In this document: in pieces, positions 1 through 4,878 of the stretch
Numbering within the stretch: the stretch's first letter is position 1
Layout of the letters: each line of letters starts with the position of its first letter
DNA from: CAISIP01 sp039934375
GTDB lineage: Bacteria; Pseudomonadota; Gammaproteobacteria; Burkholderiales; Burkholderiaceae_C
Assembly (NCBI GenBank): GCA_039934375.1
Contig: JBDTMH010000283.1
Span: 1 to 5,540 of the forward strand
DNA length: 5,540 nucleotides
Reading direction: 5' to 3'
Notes under the pieces: generated by a model
Databases searched by the model: none
Told to the model about the DNA's origin: nothing
The model's input: only the letters and a program-made list of their open reading frames with translations
Program-made: the position numbers and the translations under genes

Positions 1-512
1 GCCAGCAGCACGGCCGGCTGCACCACGAAGGCGCGCGCCAGCGCCACGCGCTGCTGCTCACCGCCGCTGAGCACCTTGGGATAATGGCCCAGGCGCTCGG
101 ACAGGCCGACCCGCGCCAGCATCTCGGCAGCAGACTTGCGCGCATCTTTCGCACCACCGAGCTCCAGCGGCAACATGACGTTCTCCAGTGCGCTGAGGTT
201 GCCCATCAGCTGGAAACTCTGGAACACGAAACCCACCTGCTGTGCCCGAATGGCTGCGCGCGCATCCTCGTCGATCGCGAACAGGTCCTGCCCGGCCAGC
301 AGCACGGTGCCTCGGGTCGGGGTATCCAGACCGGCAATGATGGACAGCAAGGTACTCTTGCCCGAACCGGAGGCCCCCACGATGGCTGCGGTCTCCCGCG
401 CCGCCAGCGTGAAATCAATATCGCGCAAAATGTCGAGTGTGCCGGTCGAATCGGTCACGGACTTGAATACGTGTTGCACGGCGATGATGCTGTCGGCACG
501 GGAACTTGGCAT
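1..512 (-). CDS. ybbA: ABC transporter ATP-binding protein, LolD/YbbA type (C-terminus cut off by window edge)
   Basis: Only the first 170 residues are present; the frame is still open at base 1. The translation begins MPSSRADSIIAVQHVFKSVT. It shows a Walker A loop GASGSGKS (residues 46-53, Lys52), a Q-loop in GFVFQSFQL (Gln98) and an ABC signature LSGGEQQR (148-155). It stops at AVLL, just where Walker B (ADEP) should follow. These motifs and the spacing fit the LolD/MacB/YbbA subgroup of ATPases, which power membrane permeases of the FtsX-like type on the cytoplasmic face of the inner membrane. The divergent tesA neighbour matches the E. coli tesA/ybbA-ybbP arrangement, so YbbA is the preferred name and a large YbbP-like permease gene is expected just beyond the left edge. 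The ATG at 512 aligns with the usual YbbA start, but no Shine-Dalgarno sequence is visible in front of it (the upstream minus strand reads CCATCCACCTTTC). The family is certain; the exact subgroup is inferred. Confidence 0.93.
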   Translation of the reverse strand, partial: MPSSRADSIIAVQHVFKSVTDSTGTLDILRDIDFTLAARETAAIVGASGSGKSTLLSIIAGLDTPTRGTVLLAGQDLFAIDEDARAAIRAQQVGFVFQSFQLMGNLSALENVMLPLELGGAKDARKSAAEMLARVGLSERLGHYPKVLSGGEQQRVALARAFVVQPAVLL

Positions 513-516
513 GAAA

Positions 517-521
517 GGTGG
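517..521 (+). promoter_or_regulatory. Ribosome binding site that decides the tesA start
   Basis: AAGGTGG (515-521, core GGTGG) matches AAGGAGG in six of seven bases. It touches the ATG at 522 with no spacing, but lies 6 bases before the in-frame TTG at 528, which is the ideal distance. This favours TTG as the real start. A weaker alternative is GAAAGG (513-518) serving the ATG at 522 with 3 bases of spacing. Confidence 0.5.
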
Positions 522-527
522 ATGGTT

Positions 528-1208
528 TTGAATCGAAGAGACTGTATCGCGATGGCTGTTGCGGCCGGCGCAGTGGGGTATTTCAGTACCGCGGCGCAGG
601 CCCAGGCGGCAACGGCCCCAGCATCACATGGTAAGGCCAAAGCGCCGCGTGCCACGACCATCGTCGTGCTCGGCGACTCGCTCAGCGCTGAATACGGTCT
701 GCGCCGCGGCACCGGATGGGTCGCCTTGCTGGAGCAAAAGCTCAAGCGCGAGTCGATCGCGGCGACCGTCATCAACGCCAGCATCAGTGGCGACACCAGC
801 TCCGGTGGGCGCGCGCGACTCGGTGCGCTGCTGGAGCAACACCATCCGACCCACGTCATCATTGAACTTGGCGGCAACGATGCGCTGCGCGGGCTGTCGT
901 TGCAGGCCACCGAGGACAATCTGGACCAGATGACCAAGGCGGCCCAGAAGGCCGGTGCCAAGGTGGTTCTGGTCGGCATGCAGGTTCCGCCAAACTACGG
1001 TGCCGCGTACGGTGAGCAATTTGCCAGCCTGTTCGGCCAGGTTGCCCGCACCCACAACGCGGCCCTGGTGCCGTTTCTGCTCAAGGGCGTGGCCGACGGC
1101 GAAGACCCGACCCGGTGGTTCCAGAGCGACCGCATTCATCCGCTGGCCGAAGCCCATCCCATCATGCTGGCCAACGTCTGGCTCGCCCTGCGAAAGTTGC
1201 TTCCGTGA
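528..1208 (+). CDS. tesA: Exported SGNH-family esterase / lysophospholipase, TesA-like
   Basis: Predicted SGNH hydrolase (TesA/TAP family: arylesterase, acyl-thioesterase and lysophospholipase I activities), 226 aa from TTG 528. All four conserved blocks are present: GDSLSAEYG with nucleophile Ser51, SGDTSSGG with oxyanion Gly88, GGND with Asn117, and DRIHPLAEAH with Asp201 and His204. The N-terminus MNRRDCIAMAVAAGAVGYFS is a signal peptide with an AQA-type cleavage site near residues 23-27, so the enzyme should act in the periplasm. The RRDCIA segment resembles a twin-arginine signal, which is unusual for TesA. The open frame extends back to 84, but that stretch is antisense to the ABC ATPase and is not part of the gene. 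ATG 522 (228 aa) is the alternative start; the ribosome binding site favours TTG 528. It is divergent from ybbA and may be co-transcribed with selU across the 63-bp repeats. Natural substrate cannot be read from sequence. Confidence 0.93.
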   Translation: MNRRDCIAMAVAAGAVGYFSTAAQAQAATAPASHGKAKAPRATTIVVLGDSLSAEYGLRRGTGWVALLEQKLKRESIAATVINASISGDTSSGGRARLGALLEQHHPTHVIIELGGNDALRGLSLQATEDNLDQMTKAAQKAGAKVVLVGMQVPPNYGAAYGEQFASLFGQVARTHNAALVPFLLKGVADGEDPTRWFQSDRIHPLAEAHPIMLANVWLALRKLLP

Positions 1209-1395
1209 GCCGTAGGGCCGCTCCCAAGGGTCACAGCACCGGCAGCCCGAAGGGCGGAGGTTTCCTGATCAGCCGTAGGGCCGCTCCCAAGGGTCACAGC
1301 ACCGGCAGCCCGAAGGGCGGAGGTTTCCTGATCAGCCGTAGCGCCGCTCCCAAGGGTCACAGCAGCGCAGCCCGCAGCGCGGAGGTTTCCCGATG
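1208..1395 (+). repeat. Three tandem copies of a 63-bp unit between tesA and selU
   Basis: Copy 1 (1208-1270) and copy 2 (1271-1333) are identical over all 63 bases. Copy 3 (1334-1395) is 62 bases, with a handful of substitutions and one deleted base in the segment that reads CACCGGCAGCC in the other copies. Each unit starts AGCCGTAG, contains GCTCCCAAGGGTCACAGCA, and ends GCGGAGGTTTCC plus six bases. Copies 1 and 2 contain a small hairpin GCCC-GAA-GGGC directly before GGAGG; copy 3 has lost it. Every copy carries a Shine-Dalgarno-like GGAGG. In copy 3 the unit ends in GATG, giving the selU start codon, where copies 1 and 2 have GATC. The array fills the tesA-selU gap and begins on the last base of the tesA stop codon. 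The perfect identity of two copies suggests recent slippage or recombination. There are no spacers, so it is not a CRISPR array. Confidence 0.95.
1381..1385 (+). promoter_or_regulatory. Ribosome binding site of selU, inside repeat copy 3
   Basis: GGAGG lies 7 bases before ATG 1393, a strong and well-spaced Shine-Dalgarno sequence. The same bases occur at 1256-1260 and 1319-1323 in copies 1 and 2, where no ATG follows. The site is therefore part of the repeat unit itself. Confidence 0.8.
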
Positions 1396-2550
1396 AGCGT
1401 TGTTTCGGAGAATGCTGCAACTTTGCTTCAGCAACTCGACGGATTCGATGCCATCATCGATGCGCGCAGCGAGGACGAGTTTGCGCTCGACCATCTGCCC
1501 GGTGCCGTGAACTGGCCGACTCTGGACAACCAGCAGCGCCATGACGTGGGATGGCGTTACAAGCAGGTCAACCCGTTCGAGGCGCGCAAGCTGGGTGCCA
1601 CCATCGCCGCGCGCAACATCGCCGCGCACATCGAACGCGAAGTGATGGACAAACCGCGCAATTGGCGCCCGCTGGTATATTGCTGGCGGGGTGGCCAGCG
1701 CAGTGGTTCTCTGTCACTGGTGCTGGGCCAGATCGGATTTCGCGTCGGCATCATCGACGGCGGTTACAAGGCGTTTCGTGCGGCCATCGTGGCCGATACC
1801 GGGCGTCTGGCAGAGCGGTTCGACTATCAGGTTGTCTGCGGCACGACCGGGTCGGGCAAAACCCGGTTATTGCATGCGTTGGCACGGGCCGGCGCCCAGG
1901 TGCTCGATCTGGAGGATCTGGCCAATCACCGCAGCTCGGTGCTGGGGGCCATTCCAGGACTTGCCCAGCCGTCGCAAAAAGCCTTTGACACCCTGGTCTG
2001 GGACCGGCTGCGTCGCTTCGATCCGGCACGCCCTGTGTTCGTCGAAAGCGAAAGCCGCAAGGTCGGCAATCTGACAGTACCGGTCGCCCTGATGGACACC
2101 ATGCGTGCGCGTGGAAACTGCCTGAACCTGGTGTTGTCGGATAACGAACGGGTGGCCTTGCTGATGGAGGACTACGTGTATTTCGTGCGCCATACCGACG
2201 TCTTCTGCGCTCGTCTGGATGCTTTGACCGAGATTCGCGGCAAGCAGGTGGTGCAGGGTTGGAAATTGGCGGTGCAGTCAGGCGCCATTGAATCGGTGGT
2301 GCATGAATTGCTGACGCACCACTACGATCCGGTCTATCTGCAATCGATGCAACGCAATTTCAGGCGTTTCGACGCAGCCCGGGCACTGACGCCGGACGAC
2401 CGCAGCCCTGCGGCAATGAACGCTCTGGCCTCGTTGCTGGTTGCTCAGACCGTTGTCGGCCAGCTGCTGTTCCCAGTCGACCCGACGGGTCAGGCCGCGC
2501 CGGAGCTGCCGGCTCCAGAATCTCCCGGGGCCGGAGATGGATCGACATAA
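1393..2550 (+). CDS. selU: tRNA 2-selenouridine synthase (SelU / MnmH)
   Basis: 385 aa. Replaces sulfur with selenium in the wobble 2-thiouridine of tRNAs for Lys, Glu and Gln in the cytoplasm, using selenophosphate from SelD and, in the family, a geranylated intermediate. The N-terminal rhodanese domain (about 15-135) has IIDARSEDEF and LPGAVNWP, and the active-site loop VYCWRGGQRSGSL with Cys97, matching catalytic Cys97 of E. coli SelU. A P-loop domain follows, with CGTTGSGKT (149-157, Lys156). Downstream family segments include DLEDLANHRSSVLGA and FVESESRKVGN. The proline/glycine-rich tail (about 363-385) is poorly conserved and overlaps the convergent small gene by 61 bp. ATG 1393 is chosen because of the GGAGG 7 bases upstream. 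The start overlaps, as ATGA, the stop of an open frame running through the repeats. No other selenium gene (selD, selA, selB) is in the window. The full length and all key residues suggest an active enzyme. Confidence 0.97.
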   Translation: MSVVSENAATLLQQLDGFDAIIDARSEDEFALDHLPGAVNWPTLDNQQRHDVGWRYKQVNPFEARKLGATIAARNIAAHIEREVMDKPRNWRPLVYCWRGGQRSGSLSLVLGQIGFRVGIIDGGYKAFRAAIVADTGRLAERFDYQVVCGTTGSGKTRLLHALARAGAQVLDLEDLANHRSSVLGAIPGLAQPSQKAFDTLVWDRLRRFDPARPVFVESESRKVGNLTVPVALMDTMRARGNCLNLVLSDNERVALLMEDYVYFVRHTDVFCARLDALTEIRGKQVVQGWKLAVQSGAIESVVHELLTHHYDPVYLQSMQRNFRRFDAARALTPDDRSPAAMNALASLLVAQTVVGQLLFPVDPTGQAAPELPAPESPGAGDGST

Positions 2551-2684
2551 GCCTGGGATGGCTGTTCGTAATCCGAACCTCCCCCCTGTTTGCGCTGGGC
2601 CTTCTCCTTGAGCTTGTCTTCTTTCTTGCGCTTTTTCGCAAGTTCCTTCTGACGCTTTTCGTATCCGTAATTGGGTGTTGCCAA
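2490..2684 (-). CDS. Small lysine-rich conserved hypothetical protein, TTG start
   Basis: 64 aa from TTG 2684. The N-terminal half begins MATPNYGYEKRQKELAKKRK and continues as a very basic, probably helical segment rich in Lys/Glu/Arg (to about residue 33). The C-terminal half is a disordered Gly/Pro/Ser/Asp-rich tail. From memory, small proteins beginning with a similar xNYxYEKRQKELAKKxKK segment are widespread in proteobacteria, with no established function; the charge suggests nucleic-acid or ribosome contact, but this is a guess. The start is chosen because GGAAGG (2691-2696) sits 6 bases before the TTG, and because the GTG at 2708 lies upstream of the transcription start expected from the promoter at 2711-2739. 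It converges on selU, and its last 61 bp are antisense to the selU 3' end. It lies 85 bp after the DUF2189 gene on the same strand. Confidence 0.8.
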   Translation of the reverse strand: MATPNYGYEKRQKELAKKRKKEDKLKEKAQRKQGGGSDYEQPSQAYVDPSPAPGDSGAGSSGAA

Positions 2685-2690
2685 GTTGGT

Positions 2691-2696
2691 CCTTCC
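2691..2696 (-). promoter_or_regulatory. Ribosome binding site that sets the small gene's TTG start
   Basis: GGAAGG on the minus strand with 6 bases (ACCAAC) before TTG 2684. The alternative GTG at 2708 has no comparable purine-rich site in front of it. Confidence 0.6.
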
Positions 2697-2710
2697 GTTT
2701 GATGCCACTG

Positions 2711-2739
2711 ACTTTAACAGTTCATGCGGTGCAGATCAA
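2711..2739 (-). promoter_or_regulatory. Candidate sigma-70 promoter for the small basic protein gene
   Basis: On the minus strand, TTGATC (2734-2739) and TAAAGT (2711-2716) are separated by exactly 17 bp. Each matches the consensus hexamer in four of six positions. Transcription would start near 2704, giving a leader of about 20 bases before TTG 2684. The site lies in the gap after the DUF2189 gene, so the small gene could be expressed independently of the upstream operon. It was found by eye and not tested. Confidence 0.4.
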
Positions 2740-2769
2740 AAACCAGCGGGCGCAAGCGCAGCCCAGCCA

Positions 2770-3591
2770 TCAGGTCGATTCAGGCTCGGGCTCAGCCTGC
2801 CACCGCACCGATCCACGGTAGGCGTGCCAGCTCGCATGTCCGAGCCAGGGGCCGACGACGACCAGCCCCAGGCCCCAGGGCCACAATGCCAGCGCCACCA
2901 GCAGCGCGATCAGCAGGCCCCACAGCAGCATGACCCCGGTGTTCTGGAACACGACCTGCGCACTGGTGATGGCCGCCGAGATCGCATCGGTATCACGGTC
3001 CAGGATCATCGGGATGGACACGACGGCAATGGCATAGACCAGCACGGCAAAAACCCCACCGACCAAAAAATAGGCGACCACGAACTCCCAGTTCTGCGGG
3101 TTGAAGACCGCCGCGACCACTCCGGTTGTCGATGGCATGCCGGTATTGAAGAACACCGCGAAAACCACCAGCGACGCGCGACCCCAGAGCAGTTCGATCA
3201 GCACCAGCACCAGCACCAGCAGGCCGACGCTGCGCAATCGGGTGTCCCAGCAGGTCAGCGACGAGGCCAGATCGGGCGCGAGACCGCGCTCACGACGCCG
3301 GCTGACCTCGTAAAGACCCATGGCCATGAACGGGCCGACCAGCAGGCAGCCGGAGGCAATCGACATCACGTATTCCGGCTTGTGGCGAAACACGAATGCC
3401 AGCAGCAGCGCCATCAGCCAGAAGCAGACGCCGTAGAAAAGCGCAATGCCGGCATGGGCGTGCAGGTCGCGCCAGCCCAGTGCCAGCCACCGGAACGGGT
3501 CGCGCAGCCGCAACGCCACGATGTCGCGCTGCGGCCCTTCGGGCGGTGGTGGTGTGTACGGAGCCGGGGCTTCTTGCACTGCTGGGGCCAT
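2770..3591 (-). CDS. DUF2189 multi-pass inner-membrane protein
   Basis: 273 aa, function unknown. Family marks of DUF2189 are visible: LGWRDLHAHAGIALFYG near residues 38-54, GPFMAMGLYEVSRRRERG (86-103), VYAIAVVSIPMILDRDTDA (185-203) and the C-terminal VVVGPWLGHASWHAYRG (244-260). About six hydrophobic segments can be seen (roughly 47-67, 74-93, 121-148, 168-192, 218-235, 238-252), following a proline-rich cytoplasmic N-terminus (residues 1-20). The third segment includes the run LVLVLVL, encoded by a short hexanucleotide repeat. ATG 3591 is the first sensible start, but its ribosome site is poor: AAGGA lies about 12 bases upstream. It follows metC by 60 bp on the same strand and may share its transcript; no convincing terminator was seen between them. 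Nothing in the sequence indicates a substrate or enzymatic activity. Confidence 0.9.
   Translation of the reverse strand: MAPAVQEAPAPYTPPPPEGPQRDIVALRLRDPFRWLALGWRDLHAHAGIALFYGVCFWLMALLLAFVFRHKPEYVMSIASGCLLVGPFMAMGLYEVSRRRERGLAPDLASSLTCWDTRLRSVGLLVLVLVLIELLWGRASLVVFAVFFNTGMPSTTGVVAAVFNPQNWEFVVAYFLVGGVFAVLVYAIAVVSIPMILDRDTDAISAAITSAQVVFQNTGVMLLWGLLIALLVALALWPWGLGLVVVGPWLGHASWHAYRGSVRWQAEPEPEST
3199..3221 (+). repeat. Short hexanucleotide repeat (CAGCAC, almost four copies)
   Basis: CAGCAC is repeated three times in full plus most of a fourth copy. Read on the minus strand it encodes alternating Leu-Val in a membrane helix of the DUF2189 protein. Changes in copy number would keep the frame and alter helix length by two residues per unit. 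Confidence 0.8.
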
Positions 3592-3651
3592 GGCGGCAGC
3601 TTATCCTTCGCACGCGGGCATGGCCATTGCGGAAAACACCCGCTCAGGCGC

Positions 3652-4860
3652 TCAGAAAAGGGCCTGTCGCAATGCCTGTTCGAGATCGGCCTGCAGATCG
3701 GCGACATCTTCGAGCCCGACCGAGAAGCGCACGACTGTGCCGCTTTTCAAATAAGCGGGGTGCTGGCTGCGCATCTCGGAAATCTTGTACGGCACGACCA
3801 GGCTCATCGGTCCGCCCCAGCTATAGCCCAGCTTGAACAGGCACAGCGCATTGCAGAACGCGTCGACGCGTTCGACACTGTGCTGAGGACCGAAGATCAC
3901 GCTGAACAGCCCGGCGGCGCCACCGGCGCCTTGCTTGCACACTGCGCGCCAGAAGTCATGGCCGGGTGAATCGGGCAGCGCCGGGTGCAGTACCTGGGCG
4001 AATTCGGGTCGCGTGCTGGCCCATTGCGCCAGGGATCGGGCTGCCATGTCATGGTGACGGTAACGCAGCTCGATGCTGGCGAGGCCGCGCAAGACGGTTT
4101 CGACGTCGTTGCCAGACACGCCCATGCCCAGATGCCGGCGCGTCGCGCGCAGGCGCAGATGCAGTTGCGGATCGCAGGTGATGATGCTGCCCATAAGCAC
4201 GTCGCCGCCGCCGCTGGGGTACTTGGTAAGGGCATGCACAGTCAGGTCGACCGCCAGCGCTTCGCCGGAACCCGCGAGCAGATCGAACGGCCGGAACGCC
4301 AGTCCGGCGCCCCAGGTATTGTCCAGTGCCGTCAACACCGATCGGGCCTGGCAGACACGCACCAGCGCAACCAGATCGGGAAACTCCAGCGTCACCGAGC
4401 CGGCCGCCTCCAACCAGACCAGTCGCGTGGCCGGGCTGATCTTGGCCGCAAGGTCCTGTGCGTCCTGCGAATCGTAGTATCGGTGCGTGATACCCCAGCC
4501 ACGCAGTTCATTTTCGGCCAGCGCCTTGTTCGGGCCATAGGAGTTGTCGGGAATCAGCACCTCGTCGCCGCTCCTGAGCAGCGCCAGCGACACGGTGGAG
4601 ATGGCCGCCAGTCCGCTGGGAGCGAGCAGGCATTGCAGGCCACCCTCCAGAGCACACAGCCGCTCCTCAAGCAGGAACGTGCCGGGCGTGCCGTGCAGAC
4701 CGTAGGTATAGCCCTCCCGCCGTTTCCAGTCGGTCGTGCGCATCGTGGCGACGTCGGGAAAGATGACCGTCGATGCCCTGAACACCGGCGGCTGGGGCGA
4801 AGAAAATCCGACCGGCGGCCGGTACGGGTGATGAATCAGTTGGGTGGATAGCTCGGACAT
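3652..4860 (-). CDS. metC: Cystathionine beta-lyase (PLP-dependent Cys/Met metabolism enzyme)
   Basis: 402 aa, the usual length for the family. Predicted to cleave cystathionine to homocysteine, pyruvate and ammonia in methionine synthesis. PLP-fold features: Tyr53 in YTYGLHGTPG (contact from the partner subunit), APSGLAAIS (80-88), Tyr108 in NSYGP (ring stacking), Asp180 in TALDNTWG (pyridine nitrogen), Lys213 in HALTKYPSGGGD (Schiff base), Trp348 in GYSWGGP, and Arg378 in VRFSVGLED (substrate carboxylate). The first residues MSELSTQLIHHPYRPPVGF look like a natural family start. Differences from E. coli MetC, as I recall it, are YGLHGT where that enzyme has YGRRGT, and PSGGGD where it has a GHSD motif. 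A related lyase or gamma-synthase activity is therefore possible. No Shine-Dalgarno sequence precedes ATG 4860; the start lies 18 bp after the phosphoribosyltransferase stop, so translation may depend on that gene. Confidence 0.9.
   Translation of the reverse strand: MSELSTQLIHHPYRPPVGFSSPQPPVFRASTVIFPDVATMRTTDWKRREGYTYGLHGTPGTFLLEERLCALEGGLQCLLAPSGLAAISTVSLALLRSGDEVLIPDNSYGPNKALAENELRGWGITHRYYDSQDAQDLAAKISPATRLVWLEAAGSVTLEFPDLVALVRVCQARSVLTALDNTWGAGLAFRPFDLLAGSGEALAVDLTVHALTKYPSGGGDVLMGSIITCDPQLHLRLRATRRHLGMGVSGNDVETVLRGLASIELRYRHHDMAARSLAQWASTRPEFAQVLHPALPDSPGHDFWRAVCKQGAGGAAGLFSVIFGPQHSVERVDAFCNALCLFKLGYSWGGPMSLVVPYKISEMRSQHPAYLKSGTVVRFSVGLEDVADLQADLEQALRQALF
3856..3873. repeat. 18-bp perfect palindrome inside metC
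   Basis: GAACGCGTCGACGCGTTC reads the same on both strands with no spacer and no mismatch. It encodes ERVDAF near residues 330-335 of the MetC protein. The flanking bases (A before, G after) do not extend it. Role unknown; it may simply reflect GC-rich codon use. Confidence 0.9.
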
Positions 4861-4878
4861 GGTGGGAGATGGGCAGAC

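Noticed and set aside
84..527. Upstream extension of the tesA reading frame to an ATG at 84
   Set aside because: This stretch is exactly antisense to the ABC ATPase, whose Walker A, Q-loop and signature motifs are intact. The SGNH protein begins naturally with its signal peptide at 522/528.
1208..1395. Repeat array considered as CRISPR
   Set aside because: The units are directly tandem with no unique spacers, only three copies, and no cas genes nearby.
2685..2708. GTG start at 2708 for the small basic protein
   Set aside because: It has no ribosome site and lies upstream of the transcription start predicted from the promoter, whereas TTG 2684 has GGAAGG at ideal spacing.
2740..2769. Terminator after the DUF2189 gene (GC-rich GCGCTTGCGC followed later by five T on the minus strand)
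   Set aside because: The stem is only 3-4 bp and the T-run is not directly after it. Those T bases also form part of the candidate promoter's -35 region.
3592..3651. Terminator or promoter between metC and the DUF2189 gene
   Set aside because: Only a 3-bp stem (CGC-CTGA-GCG) near a short T stretch and an 8-bp ATGGCCAT palindrome were seen; neither is convincing.
2671..3969. Long forward open frame (432 codons) opposite the DUF2189 and metC genes
   Set aside because: The translation is rich in His, Gln, Arg and Gly with no recognisable domain, as expected for the antisense of GC-rich genes. Both opposite-strand genes have clear family motifs.
4811..4823. Inverted repeat ACCGGC-G-GCCGGT near the metC start
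   Set aside because: It is short and GC-only in a GC-rich coding region, with a one-base centre that cannot form an RNA hairpin loop. It is likely chance.
3985..4851. Forward open frame (288 codons) opposite metC
   Set aside because: It is the complement of a metC gene with all PLP-enzyme motifs, and its own translation is low-complexity Arg/Gln/Gly-rich.
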